Source of the DNA: an uncultured Alphaproteobacteria bacterium
Lineage (GTDB): Bacteria > Pseudomonadota > Alphaproteobacteria > Rhodobacterales > Rhodobacteraceae
Length of the DNA stretch: 36,727 bases
Direction of reading: 5' to 3'
NCBI GenBank assembly: GCA_902574225.1
Contig: CACGMO010000020.1
Location: 1-36,727 of the forward strand
Made by a program: the position numbers and the translations under genes. The notes below the pieces were generated by a model. The model worked only from the letters and a program-made list of their open reading frames with translations, was not told where the DNA came from and did no database searches. Numbering within the stretch: position 1 is the first letter of the stretch; every line of letters starts with the position of its first letter. Of this stretch, positions 1 to 8,302 are shown piece after piece.

Positions 1-326
1 CAATAGCTGCCAGTCGTCTTTAAAGGATCATGGGTGTTTAGAGTTCCATCACCCCCAACTAATTCAGGCCATCTATCTACTCCCTCTCCAAAGTCTCCAT
101 GGCACGACGCACATTGCTCTGCAAAAACTTCTTCACCATCAAAAGCTGTACCTGAGCCAATGGGAGCACCTACCCCGTCTGGTCTTACATCAATGTCCCA
201 GCCTTTTACTTGTTGACTTGTTGCTATACTCCCTAGATTAAACGCTCTGTCTGATGCTTCCGAAGAAAATGTACTTATTAAACTAGTCAGCATCAATGCT
301 GATACTATCTTAACCCAAACGTACAT
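1..326 (-). CDS. soxD: SoxD, sulfur dehydrogenase cytochrome c subunit (partial, 3' end outside window)
   Basis: SoxD is the c-type cytochrome partner of SoxC in the periplasmic sulfane dehydrogenase, which removes electrons from the sulfane sulfur bound to SoxY. The visible 108 residues, which I translated from the minus strand, begin with [16 protein letters not shown], a Sec-type signal peptide. They contain a heme-attachment site CASCH at about residues 72-76, followed by GDFGEG and a GGDGTL stretch usual for this cytochrome class. The ATG at 324-326 lies inside the soxC 3' end, so the two genes overlap by 17 nt and are probably translationally coupled. The rest of the protein lies beyond base 1, so a second heme site cannot be checked. 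The SoxD call rests on position after SoxC plus the cytochrome motif. Another periplasmic cytochrome c is the alternative. Confidence 0.82.
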   Translation of the reverse strand, partial: MYVWVKIVSALMLTSLISTFSSEASDRAFNLGSIATSQQVKGWDIDVRPDGVGAPIGSGTAFDGEEVFAEQCASCHGDFGEGVDRWPELVGGDGTLNTHDPLKTTGSY

Positions 327-1563
327 TGTCGACTCTGCCAGATTTACTTACCAACCAAGTAGCAATTGAATTATTATGGTAAATTGAATTTTTACCTCTT
401 ATCTTTTGAAGTTCCTGGATATATGGCTGGACATATCCAGTTTCGTCTATTGCTCTCGATTGGATCAAAAGCTCCTCACCACTCCATTCAAATGGGAGTG
501 TGAACCTTACTAAAGATTTGGACATTATTGGTGCATGGAGCTGAGCGGTTCTCCAATTTTTCCCACCGTCTAAAGAGACATCAACCCTTTTTATTTTTCC
601 TTTTCCAGACCAAGCTAATCCTCTTAATTGTTGAATTCCCTTGTGTAGGATTGGCTTTTCAGGGCTTGGCGATGTAACTACTGACTTTGCTTCCATAACC
701 CATGTAAACATTCTTGCCTTTCCGTCTGTGAGTAAGTCGGTATATTTGGATGTCTCTTCTCTTGTCATGTAAGGCTTGTCACCAAACTCAAGTCTCCTTA
801 TCCATTTAACCCACATATTACCTTCCCACCCAGGCACTACAAGGCGAGCAGGGTAGCCTTGCTCTGGTCTTAAAGCTTCACCATTCATCGCCCACGCAAT
901 CAAACAATCATCCAAAATCTTTTCGATGGGAATTGATCGCGTCATTCCTGAAGTATCACTACCTTCAGCCAAAACCCATTTTGCCTTTGGCTTTAATCCC
1001 GTCTCTCTAAGTAGATCACTTAGCTTCACCCCAGTATATTGAACGTTATGAACCATACCAAAAGTATATTGGCACCCATTAAGTTGAGCCCCTTTCCATT
1101 CCATACCCCCATTAGCAGCACATTCTAGGAAATAAAATTTATTGACTTGAGGAAACCTCTTCAAATCATCAAGACTGAAGATCATCTCTCTATCCACCAA
1201 TCCATTTATCATTAGGCGGTAATCAGTTGGATTAATTTCAGCTACTCCACCATGATGTCTTTCAAAGCATAGGCCATTTGGGGTTACGATACCTTCAAGA
1301 TCCTGCAAAGGTGTAAAATTAACTGATGACTGAGGCGAAGCAGTAAGCCAAGGGACATTTCGTCTAATAACATTACTTTCAAACTCTGAGGGACTTCCAT
1401 AAGGATTTTCATCAACCCCCGCACCTAAGTCTGGTGTCCATTCAGGTAAGTTTGGAGGAAGGTTGTTTGGATTTGGTTTGTCTTGAGCTAGAACCCTAGT
1501 CGAAAAGCCTACTGAGCCAAGAGCAGCGAAGGATTTAATCAAGTTTCGGCGACTGAATTTCAA
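310..1563 (-). CDS. soxC: SoxC, molybdenum-containing sulfane dehydrogenase subunit
   Basis: SoxC is a member of the sulfite oxidase family that works with SoxD in the periplasm. In 417 residues it has a Tat signal (SRRNLIK at residues 4-10, cleavage probably after VLAQ), an oxidoreductase molybdopterin-binding domain, and a C-terminal Mo-co dimerisation domain. The predicted Mo-ligating cysteine is C148 in the segment FLECAANGG, and the segment CFERHHGG (about 99-106) is also typical. The start is TTG at 1563, supported by GAAGG eight bases upstream and by the Tat motif beginning immediately after it. It follows soxZ by 31 nt and overlaps soxD. A family relative such as SorA is possible, but the position after soxYZ favours SoxC. 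Confidence 0.93.
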   Translation of the reverse strand: MKFSRRNLIKSFAALGSVGFSTRVLAQDKPNPNNLPPNLPEWTPDLGAGVDENPYGSPSEFESNVIRRNVPWLTASPQSSVNFTPLQDLEGIVTPNGLCFERHHGGVAEINPTDYRLMINGLVDREMIFSLDDLKRFPQVNKFYFLECAANGGMEWKGAQLNGCQYTFGMVHNVQYTGVKLSDLLRETGLKPKAKWVLAEGSDTSGMTRSIPIEKILDDCLIAWAMNGEALRPEQGYPARLVVPGWEGNMWVKWIRRLEFGDKPYMTREETSKYTDLLTDGKARMFTWVMEAKSVVTSPSPEKPILHKGIQQLRGLAWSGKGKIKRVDVSLDGGKNWRTAQLHAPIMSKSLVRFTLPFEWSGEELLIQSRAIDETGYVQPYIQELQKIRGKNSIYHNNSIATWLVSKSGRVDNVRLG

Positions 1564-1594
1564 GTATTTTACCTTCTATCAAAACAATTTGCTG

Positions 1595-1921
1595 CTAGAT
1601 GACTTTTAAACTCTTAGTCAATTTATACTGGTTGCCACCATCTTCTTCCCATGAAAGTTCAAAGGTACCTTCCTCTTTTACTTTAAAGGGAAAAGATATG
1701 TATGGATTGCTCGAGATGGATGGCTCTAAATTCACGGTAAACACAACCTTACCATTGAACATTGCATTAAATTTATTAATAATTAGGCGCGGAATTGTTT
1801 TACCATCGACGTCCTTTACTCTTCCACTATGCATTGGGTGTCTAATAAGGGTCTTAATCTCTATTACTTCGTCAAGCTCTGCTTCTTTTGGTATCTTGGC
1901 TCTTGGTTTAATTTTTGACAT
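1595..1921 (-). CDS. soxZ: SoxZ, thiosulfate carrier subunit
   Basis: SoxZ is the small partner of SoxY; the SoxYZ heterodimer carries sulfur intermediates in the periplasm. It is 108 residues, the usual length, with no signal peptide of its own, consistent with export together with the Tat-targeted SoxY. The fold is immunoglobulin-like. Family features visible are the N-terminal IKTLIRHPMHSGR segment and the conserved EPSISSNPY region followed by a C-terminal EEGTFELSWEEDGG strand pair. ATG at 1921 lies two bases after the soxY stop. Its ribosome binding site GGAGG falls inside the last glycine codons of soxY, so translation is expected to be coupled. Confidence 0.93.
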   Translation of the reverse strand: MSKIKPRAKIPKEAELDEVIEIKTLIRHPMHSGRVKDVDGKTIPRLIINKFNAMFNGKVVFTVNLEPSISSNPYISFPFKVKEEGTFELSWEEDGGNQYKLTKSLKVI

Positions 1922-1923
1922 TA

Positions 1924-2373
1924 CTATCCTCCACAGCCCCCTATTGTAACTTTTATAGTTGATTGAGTTATTGAGTGGGTGCCGTCATTAAACTTTGCAA
2001 CCAAATAAACATCCTGCGTTTTAGAGAGCCTCATCCTTGTTGATGCAAAACATTCACCTGAATAGGGAGTAAAATTGAATTTAGCAACATTTGGAGCCGG
2101 GTTCCCATCTGCCATTATATAAACTTCTTGCACAAAATCTGATTCAGACATTGGACTCTCTATCTCAAATGCAACCTTAACCTGATTTCCGTTTTCAGCA
2201 ATTTCGGGAACATCTAAAAAAACGTCCACTTCTCTAGCCTGTGATCCAGAAATTATGTTATTAATTTGATCAGACACTTCAGGCTTACCGGCTAAAACGT
2301 CGCCAACGCCAGAGCAGAAAAGAGCGCTGGAAACAGCAATCATTTTTACAGCTTTTCTACGGCTTATATTCAC
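1924..2373 (-). CDS. soxY: SoxY, covalent sulfur carrier subunit
   Basis: SoxY carries sulfur intermediates on the cysteine of a C-terminal swinging arm. This 149-residue protein ends in TIGGCGG, the defining arm, with the carrier cysteine third from the end. A twin-arginine signal (SRRKAVKM, residues 4-11) precedes a hydrophobic stretch ending near VLAG, so it would carry SoxZ out with it by the Tat route. The start is GTG at 2373, supported by a GGGGG-type ribosome binding site five bases upstream. It is the first clear sox gene of the run; a thioredoxin-like gene lies 83 nt upstream on the same strand. Confidence 0.95.
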   Translation of the reverse strand: MNISRRKAVKMIAVSSALFCSGVGDVLAGKPEVSDQINNIISGSQAREVDVFLDVPEIAENGNQVKVAFEIESPMSESDFVQEVYIMADGNPAPNVAKFNFTPYSGECFASTRMRLSKTQDVYLVAKFNDGTHSITQSTIKVTIGGCGG

Positions 2374-2456
2374 AATTCCCCCTAACTTGGCTCTAATTAT
2401 ATATCACTCATACTGGAAGAGCAACGGTTTCCTAGACATAATTACCTGCAAAAATT

Positions 2457-2900
2457 TTACTTTAGACTATTGCTTTTAATTATTTCATAAACTTGCCACC
2501 AAAATAACTCTTGGCCGTTGTATCCCTCTATTCTGCCAACTTCCGTTTGGTCTTTTACGAATATAAAGGTCGGAGTAACTTTAACTGTTTTTGAAATTCC
2601 ATATTTTTCTAATTCAACATTAGAAAAAAAATTAATAAAACTAAGTTTAAATTCGTCTTCGAATTCTGTTTTAAGATAAATATTGGCGATTTCATTCTCC
2701 CATGCTTTACAATAAGCGCATGTATCAGAATAAAAATACAACAATTTACCTCTAACTTCTGCATAGGTACTGTTTATGTAGCCACAAAAACAAATAATCA
2801 GGAAAAGAAAAAAAGGGTTTTTTTTCAAACCAAAAAATTCTTTAAAGGTAATGGGGATAATCGCTGTTAAAACATATTTTCCAAACAACCCATCTGTCAT
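2457..2900 (-). CDS. Periplasmic thioredoxin-like protein, SoxW/SoxS type
   Basis: This is a thioredoxin-fold protein with redox motif CAYC preceded by LLYFYSDT and a cis-proline segment VTPTFIFV. Thioredoxins of this kind (SoxW, SoxS) accompany sox operons and are thought to keep the SoxY carrier cysteine in a usable state. The longest frame (147 residues, ATG at 2900) starts with about 24 residues that do not look like a signal. A TTG at 2826-2828 would instead give LKKNPFFLFLIICFCGYINS..., a textbook Sec signal peptide with cleavage after TYA. Neither start has a clear ribosome binding site, so the N-terminus is unresolved. The assignment to SoxW versus SoxS is not decided by the sequence. 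Confidence 0.75.
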   Translation of the reverse strand: MTDGLFGKYVLTAIIPITFKEFFGLKKNPFFLFLIICFCGYINSTYAEVRGKLLYFYSDTCAYCKAWENEIANIYLKTEFEDEFKLSFINFFSNVELEKYGISKTVKVTPTFIFVKDQTEVGRIEGYNGQELFWWQVYEIIKSNSLK

Positions 2901-3206
2901 AATTAAATACGGCTTTCTATTTTCACAATTTATCTACGAGTAATATTTTCAAAACTATTATCGAAAGGTTTTTATCATTTTTTAAATTTATCACTAAGTT
3001 TTTTATTCTTTAAGAAGCAATAAGCACTCCGAGCCAATAAAATTTTCTACTATAACGTCTTGTCTGATAAAGCAAATTCAATATTATTATATGTGTGCTA
3101 TCTGGCTCGATTAAAATGGACTCTTTAAGCTAGCTAGATGGGGGTTAACTAGTACATTATATAACATAATAATTGATGCAAAAAAGGAATCACTAAGGAG
3201 AAGAGA
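2901..3206. promoter_or_regulatory. Divergent intergenic region between the sox segment and the TRAP operon
   Basis: This 306-base AT-rich gap separates the leftward thioredoxin/sox genes from the rightward dctPQM genes and should hold promoters for both. I see no gene in it. The only clear element is the dctP ribosome binding site AAGGAG at about 3195-3200, seven bases before the ATG. No promoter or operator can be assigned with confidence by eye. Confidence 0.4.
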
Positions 3207-4220
3207 ATGAAATTTTTAAAAAAACTGTGCATAGTTACTATAGTTTTTTGCTTTGGCACAGAGACATTTGCTGAAGAGTGGAATGTTTCAGTATGGGGCA
3301 AACGTAGAGCGTTCACCGAACATATTGAAAAACTTGCAGAGCTCGTAAGCGAGAAAACAAACGGAGAGTTCACTATGAATATCTCTTATGGTGGATTATC
3401 CAAAAATAAAGAAAACTTAGATGGTATAAGTATAGGTGCATTTGAGATGGCTCAATTCTGTGCTGGCTATCACCGTGATAAAAACAGAGTAGTAACTGTT
3501 TTGGAACTACCTTTTCTAGGAGTAGAGACTTTGGAACAAGAAGTAGCTGTTTCAAGCGCTGTATATGCACATCCAGCAGCGACCAAGGAAATGGAACAAT
3601 GGAATGCAAAGCTTCTTATGACTTCACCTATGCCACAATATAACTTGGTGGGAACTGGGGATCCAAGAGATACTCTTGAAGAGTTTAACGGAATGAGAGT
3701 GCGAGCAACTGGTGGTTTAGGTCAGGCATTTAAAGCAGTTGGAGCCGTACCGACGTCGGTAACTGCTACAGAGGCCTATCAAGCAATGGAGTCAGGCGTC
3801 GTCGACACAGTAGCCTTTGCGCAACACGCACATTTATCATTTGGAACAATCAATCAAGCCGACTGGTGGACAGCCAACCTTAATCCAGGGACAGTAAATT
3901 GCCCAGTGGTAGTCAACATTGATGCGTATGAAGGACTATCATCTAAACATAAAAATGCGCTTGATGGATCAATAGAAGAAGCACTTGATCACTATCTAGA
4001 TAATTATGGGAAACTTTTAAGCAAGTGGGATTCTGTGCTTGCTGAAAAAGGTGTAAAAAAGATAGAAATAAGCGATTCAGTAATTGCAGAGTTTCGTAAA
4101 AAAGCAGCTGATCCTATTCGTGACGCCTGGATAAAGGATATGGAAGCCCAAGGGTTGCCAGGTCAAGAATTGTACGATTTAGTTATGAAGACTTTGGCTA
4201 AAGCAAAGGCTTCAAACTAA
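3207..4220 (+). CDS. dctP: TRAP transporter solute-binding protein (DctP family)
   Basis: This is the periplasmic substrate-capturing subunit of a tripartite ATP-independent periplasmic transporter, 337 residues. A Sec signal peptide (MKFLKKLCIVTIVFCFG, cleavage after TFA) is followed by the binding protein. Residues 161-170, NGMRVRATGG, match the family segment with the arginine that usually pairs with the substrate carboxylate (R164 or R166). The later TEAYQAMESGVVD segment is also typical. It is the first gene of dctPQM and is followed by a strong hairpin that could keep its transcript more abundant than those for the membrane subunits. The substrate cannot be read from sequence. The convergent protocatechuate operon makes an aromatic or dicarboxylic acid a reasonable inference only. 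Confidence 0.93.
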   Translation: MKFLKKLCIVTIVFCFGTETFAEEWNVSVWGKRRAFTEHIEKLAELVSEKTNGEFTMNISYGGLSKNKENLDGISIGAFEMAQFCAGYHRDKNRVVTVLELPFLGVETLEQEVAVSSAVYAHPAATKEMEQWNAKLLMTSPMPQYNLVGTGDPRDTLEEFNGMRVRATGGLGQAFKAVGAVPTSVTATEAYQAMESGVVDTVAFAQHAHLSFGTINQADWWTANLNPGTVNCPVVVNIDAYEGLSSKHKNALDGSIEEALDHYLDNYGKLLSKWDSVLAEKGVKKIEISDSVIAEFRKKAADPIRDAWIKDMEAQGLPGQELYDLVMKTLAKAKASN

Positions 4221-4229
4221 TACTGACTT

Positions 4230-4261
4230 ATGGTTAGGTCAATTTGTTTTGACCTAACCAT
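4230..4261 (+). terminator. Intercistronic hairpin after dctP (attenuator or RNA-stability element)
   Basis: ATGGTTAGGTCAA (4230-4242) and its exact reverse complement TTGACCTAACCAT (4249-4261) enclose a six-base loop. This is a perfect 13-bp stem nine bases after the dctP stop codon. No run of T follows, so it looks more like a partial terminator or an mRNA 3'-end stabiliser than a full intrinsic terminator. Its right arm is immediately upstream of the dctQ ribosome binding site. Confidence 0.7.
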
Positions 4262-4280
4262 TTCAACTAAGGATTATCTA

Positions 4281-4910
4281 ATGGCTGGCCAAGTTGCGGT
4301 AATTGAGGATGGGCATTTATTGAGTCGCCTCGACAGATATCTGCTAAAGCTTGAGAAATTTTGTGCTTTGATAAGTGGACTAGCGATTTTGTCTCTTATG
4401 TTTTTGGCCGTTTACTCTGTTACGGGTCGAAAATTTTTTAATGCTCCCCTAGCTGGATACGTTGATTATATAGAGGCTGCAATGCCTATAATAGCAATAA
4501 TGGGTGTATCTTATGTGCAAAGAGATGGAAGTCATATTAGGATGGACATTTTTGTTTCTTTTTTAAGAGGGCGGGCTCTTTGGCTCTTTGAATTGCTGTC
4601 GATAGTTCTTATCCTAGTCCTTATCTTAGCACTTACATGGGGTGCGTGGGTGCATTTCGATAGGTCATTTGATTGTGCGCGTCCTTTTTGTAGTCGAGAT
4701 AGTTCTATTGATATTGGATTGCCTATTTGGCCTTCTAAGCTTGTGGTTCCCTTTGCTTTTAGTGTTCTGGCCCTTCGTCTATTTTTACAAGCTATTGGAT
4801 ATACGAGAGCTTTAGTATTAGGATTGGATCAACCATCAGCAGTACCTTTAGTCTTAAGTGCCTCTGAACAAGCAAAACTTGAGACCGATGCAATTGATAG
4901 ATCTAGTTGA
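4281..4910 (+). CDS. dctQ: TRAP transporter small membrane subunit (DctQ family)
   Basis: This is the small integral membrane subunit of the TRAP transporter, about 209 residues from the start chosen here. Four hydrophobic segments fit the usual four-helix DctQ topology: around ALISGLAILSLMFLAVYSV, the AMPIIAIMGVSYV segment, LFELLSIVLILVLILAL, and VVPFAFSVLALRLFLQ. The middle segment with QRDGSHIRMDIF is characteristic. ATG at 4281 is preceded by AAGGA; an upstream in-frame ATG at 4230 lies inside the hairpin stem and is not credible. The stop TGA shares one base with the dctM ATG (TGATG), indicating coupled translation. A cysteine-containing loop (CARPFCSRD) between helices 3 and 4 makes it longer than the commonest DctQ proteins. 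Confidence 0.87.
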   Translation: MAGQVAVIEDGHLLSRLDRYLLKLEKFCALISGLAILSLMFLAVYSVTGRKFFNAPLAGYVDYIEAAMPIIAIMGVSYVQRDGSHIRMDIFVSFLRGRALWLFELLSIVLILVLILALTWGAWVHFDRSFDCARPFCSRDSSIDIGLPIWPSKLVVPFAFSVLALRLFLQAIGYTRALVLGLDQPSAVPLVLSASEQAKLETDAIDRSS

Positions 4911-6307
4911 TGGAAAATATAACTATAGGTCTATGGGTGAGCGGAGGAATGTTGCTTCTTGTCGTTCTAGGTATGCGTGTAGCATTTGCTGCGGGTTTAG
5001 CTGGGTTTATTGGTTTGGTTTGGCTTCGTTGGAATGGGTTTGATTATGATCCTAATCGTTTTTTAAAAGCACTTCAGATAAGCGTCAAGGTTGCAGGTCT
5101 CACCCCTCACTCTAAAGTAAGCGCCCACGTGTTAAGTCTAATACCCGTTTTCATTTTAATTGGATATTTAGCCTATTATGCAAAGTTGACATCCGCTCTG
5201 TTTGAGGCTGCCAAACGATGGATCGCTTGGGTACCCGGTGGCCTGGCAGTATCAACTGTTTTTGCAACCGCTGGATTTGCTGCAGTATCAGGAGCCTCTG
5301 TTGCAACAGCTGCTGTATTTGCACGAATTGCAATTCCTGAGATGCTAAAAATAGGGTACAATAAACAATTTGCGGCTGGTGTTGTTGCTGCTGGTGGCAC
5401 TTTAGCGTCTTTAATACCCCCCTCTGCAATTCTTGTAATTTATGCTATAATAGTGGAGCAGGACGTAGGGAAATTATTACTAGCTGGGTTTATTCCAGGT
5501 GCGGTTTCAGCATTAGTTTATGGCGGATTAATTGTTTGCATTGCCCTTTATTTTAAAAACGTTGGGCCTCCCGTTAGCGGATTTACTTGGAAAGAGCGTT
5601 TTGAAAGCCTAGCACCAGCTTTTCCAATTGTTGCCGTTATAATAATAATAATTTTTTTCGTTTATAACCCATTCGGTGATGCATGGGGAACACCTACAGA
5701 GGGAGGGGCCATAGGTGCTTTTATTGTTTTTTTAATGGCTATTTACAGAGGCATGCGAATAAAACAGCTTAAGGAAGCTCTTCTAGAAACTGCAAAATTA
5801 ACTATAATGATATTTACCATTATTTGGGGTGTGCTAATCTATGTTCGCTTCCTCGGTTTTGCGAAGCTTCCAGATGCATTTTCATCTTGGATTACATCGC
5901 TGGATATGTCTCCTGTACTGATATTGGTTTGCATATTACTTGGATATGCTGTTCTCGGCATGTTCATGGATGCTATAGGTATGTTGCTATTAACACTACC
6001 AGTTGTTTACCCAGCTGTTATGGCACTAAATGGAGGTGAAACTGTATCAGCCGCTGATAGTGCATTTGGAATGTCTGGCACTATGTGCGCGATATGGTTT
6101 GGTATACTGGTTGTGAAAATGGCAGAGTTCTGTTTGATAACGCCACCCATTGGATTAAATTGCTTCGTCGTTGCCGGTGTCCGAGATGACCTGAGTGTGC
6201 AAGATGTTTTTAAAGGAGTAACTCCATTTTTTATTGCGGATGCATTTACCATTGCCGTTTTAATTTCTTTTCCAGGCATTGTTCTTTGGTTGCCGTCATT
6301 AGCCTGA
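4910..6307 (+). CDS. dctM: TRAP transporter large membrane subunit (DctM family)
   Basis: This is the large, channel-forming subunit of the TRAP transporter that couples uptake to the sodium gradient in characterised members. The protein has about 465 residues and at least eleven hydrophobic segments. Conserved DctM features visible include GFAAVSGASVATAAVF followed by GYNKQFAAGVVAAGGTLASLIPPS and the late AEFCLITPPIGLN segment. The start is the ATG overlapping the dctQ stop codon by one base. It is somewhat longer than typical DctM proteins (about 430), mainly through an insertion after the first helix pair. It converges on ligI with only 38 bases between the stop codons. Confidence 0.93.
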   Translation: MENITIGLWVSGGMLLLVVLGMRVAFAAGLAGFIGLVWLRWNGFDYDPNRFLKALQISVKVAGLTPHSKVSAHVLSLIPVFILIGYLAYYAKLTSALFEAAKRWIAWVPGGLAVSTVFATAGFAAVSGASVATAAVFARIAIPEMLKIGYNKQFAAGVVAAGGTLASLIPPSAILVIYAIIVEQDVGKLLLAGFIPGAVSALVYGGLIVCIALYFKNVGPPVSGFTWKERFESLAPAFPIVAVIIIIIFFVYNPFGDAWGTPTEGGAIGAFIVFLMAIYRGMRIKQLKEALLETAKLTIMIFTIIWGVLIYVRFLGFAKLPDAFSSWITSLDMSPVLILVCILLGYAVLGMFMDAIGMLLLTLPVVYPAVMALNGGETVSAADSAFGMSGTMCAIWFGILVVKMAEFCLITPPIGLNCFVVAGVRDDLSVQDVFKGVTPFFIADAFTIAVLISFPGIVLWLPSLA

Positions 6308-6345
6308 TGCTTGTCAAAGCAAAGGTTAAAAAGGACTAATTTGTT

Positions 6346-7221
6346 TCAATCATTCCAGTAAAGAGCTAATGGATTATCAATCAGGAGTTTTTTCTGTGTT
6401 TCCTCTTTTGGTGCAAAGAGTTCTATGATGTCCACTAGCTGACCGTCATCAGGCATATGCGACTTCATATTCGGATGAGGCCAATCCGTGCCCCATAAAA
6501 CTCTGTCAGGAAAGTTTTCAACCAGTTTTTTCATAAACGGTAAAACATCGGAGTAGTTTTCTTCTGGTCCGACTTTAGTCAGCCTTTCAGGACAAGTTGT
6601 TTTGCACCAAAACTTCTCTGTTTCCATTAGCTTCATTAATAAATTAAAGTCTTTACTATTGGGGCCCTTTGCTACATCTGGTCGTGCCATGTGATCAAAA
6701 ACTACACGTGTTGGAAGTGCTTGTAAAAAGGGAATCAGCTCCTCTAAGTCTTGTGACTCGACGTATACAACAATGTGCCATCCATATTCTGCGATCATAT
6801 TCGATATATCTTTGAATATATCTTTCGGCGTATTATCTACTAGCCTTTTTACAAAATTGAATCTCACACCCCTGACACCTGCATGGTCCAAGCGCTGTAG
6901 GGTTTGATCATCGATTTCTGGTCCAACTGCTGCAATTCCTCTAGCCATATTATTTGAATTCAGCAAAGCATCCTCCAAGGCATCATTATTTTTTCCATGA
7001 CAAGTCGCCTGCACTATCACGCTGCGTTCAAAACCTAAAAAATCTCTGAGTGCAAATAATTGCTCTTTGGATGCATCACAGGGGGTATACTTTCTTTCTG
7101 AAGCAAATGGGAACCGAGCAGCTGGACCAAAAACATGGCAGTGTGCATCTACTGCACCTTGCGGTACCTTGAACGTTGGTTTGCGAGGATTAGGGTGAAA
7201 AGGTAGCCAATCTGCATCCAT
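6346..7221 (-). CDS. ligI: LigI, 2-pyrone-4,6-dicarboxylate lactonase
   Basis: LigI hydrolyses 2-pyrone-4,6-dicarboxylate (PDC) to 4-oxalomesaconate, the third step of protocatechuate 4,5-cleavage. The 291-residue amidohydrolase-superfamily protein has the N-terminal strand-1 motif DAHCHVFGP (25-33) and the C-terminal WGTDWPHPN, as in characterised LigI, which works without a metal ion. The frame is open further upstream, but ATG at 7221 begins MDADWLPFHPNP, the usual N-terminus, and sits four bases after the galD stop. It is the last gene of the lig operon. Other PDC-hydrolase-like amidohydrolases are possible in isolation. The surrounding pathway makes LigI the best call. Confidence 0.9.
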   Translation of the reverse strand: MDADWLPFHPNPRKPTFKVPQGAVDAHCHVFGPAARFPFASERKYTPCDASKEQLFALRDFLGFERSVIVQATCHGKNNDALEDALLNSNNMARGIAAVGPEIDDQTLQRLDHAGVRGVRFNFVKRLVDNTPKDIFKDISNMIAEYGWHIVVYVESQDLEELIPFLQALPTRVVFDHMARPDVAKGPNSKDFNLLMKLMETEKFWCKTTCPERLTKVGPEENYSDVLPFMKKLVENFPDRVLWGTDWPHPNMKSHMPDDGQLVDIIELFAPKEETQKKLLIDNPLALYWND

Positions 7222-7225
7222 GATT

Positions 7226-8302
7226 TCAATTAGCCTTCTCACTCTCTTCATGGGGAAATACCATACCATCAAATAGCTTTCGGGCCGTTCTTAAAATAGC
7301 TGTTGATTTGATTTTTTTATCTCCCAACTCTGCTAAAACATGCATCTGTCCTGAGGGATGTTCAATGGAACATAATTTTTTTTCACCATTAGGAATTATC
7401 GACAATTTATTGATAGGAGTATCTTCTATCAGACAAGCCGTTGCGACTGAAATGGCACCAAAAACACCGATAGAGCGATGGCACCGATGAGGAATAAATG
7501 TTCGCGTATTTATCATACCGTCGTGTAGAGGTTTGCTCACAATTGTCATTTTGGGTACCGTTTTCTCTTTCACATCTCCAAGATTCATAATCTTTCCGCA
7601 CTTAAGTCGAAGGGACTCAAGAGTTTCTCTCAGATCACTATTTTGTTCCAGTTCCTCGACTCTTTCGTTTCCATTAAGACCTAGTTGACTTGCTCCAATA
7701 ATGACGCATGGCATTCCGTTATCAATCATTGTTACAGAAAATCCATCTATTTCATCTTTTATATTACCGCTCGGTAAAAGCTCACCACATAGAGACCCCT
7801 CAATATCCAGAAACTCTAATAAAATGGGAGAACTTGGCAAAGTAACACCATCTATATATGTATTTCCATTGTAAGTTAACCTACCATCCGGGGTGTCAAC
7901 AGTGGCAATAGCAATTTGTTTTGAATTCTCCATAAAAATTCTTACGGATGTTTTACCTTTTTCCGGGTTTATCAATCCTCGCTCTATTGCAAAGGGCGCA
8001 ATACCAGCGAGTATGTTGCCACAATTTTGAGTAGAGGATACCACATAATCATCGACAGCAACCTGGAGAAATAGGTAGTCAACATCAATACCAGACCTTT
8101 TTGATTTTGAAACAATGGCAACCTTAGACGTCAAGGGGTTTCCTCCTCCAACACCATTTATTTGTAGATTATCTGGAGAACCAAAAACAGAAAGTAGAAA
8201 GTCTTCTCTTTTCGCAATATCATTCGGAATGTCCTCTTTTAAAAAATATAGCCCCTTTGACGTTCCTCCTCTCATCAACATCGCTGGGGTGCCTTCAGAC
8301 AT
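7226..8302 (-). CDS. galD: GalD/LigU-type 4-oxalomesaconate tautomerase (PrpF family)
   Basis: The PrpF-family isomerase GalD interconverts the keto and enol forms of 4-oxalomesaconate between the lactonase and hydratase steps. It has 358 residues, with N-terminal [10 protein letters not shown] (11-20), the [11 protein letters not shown] segment, and [11 protein letters not shown] (90-100) carrying the conserved cysteine (C94). These are hallmarks of the diaminopimelate-epimerase-like PrpF fold. The start overlaps the ligK end by eight bases and ligI follows four bases after the stop. LigU in Sphingobium is a family member with a different isomerisation outcome. Sequence alone does not tell GalD from LigU. 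Confidence 0.87.
   Translation of the reverse strand: MSEGTPAMLMRGGTSKGLYFLKEDIPNDIAKREDFLLSVFGSPDNLQINGVGGGNPLTSKVAIVSKSKRSGIDVDYLFLQVAVDDYVVSSTQNCGNILAGIAPFAIERGLINPEKGKTSVRIFMENSKQIAIATVDTPDGRLTYNGNTYIDGVTLPSSPILLEFLDIEGSLCGELLPSGNIKDEIDGFSVTMIDNGMPCVIIGASQLGLNGNERVEELEQNSDLRETLESLRLKCGKIMNLGDVKEKTVPKMTIVSKPLHDGMINTRTFIPHRCHRSIGVFGAISVATACLIEDTPINKLSIIPNGEKKLCSIEHPSGQMHVLAELGDKKIKSTAILRTARKLFDGMVFPHEESEKAN

Noticed and set aside
1599-1949. 116-codon plus-strand open frame
   Set aside because: Antisense to soxZ, with no ribosome binding site or recognisable family; a shadow of soxZ codon use.
3030-3109. 7-bp inverted repeat CGAGCCA...TGGCTCG upstream of dctP
   Set aside because: Arms this short, 66 bases apart, are expected by chance in a 300-base region.
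4230-4280. Longer dctQ start at ATG 4230
   Set aside because: The ATG and following codons form the 13-bp hairpin, and the ATG at 4281 has a proper AAGGA site.
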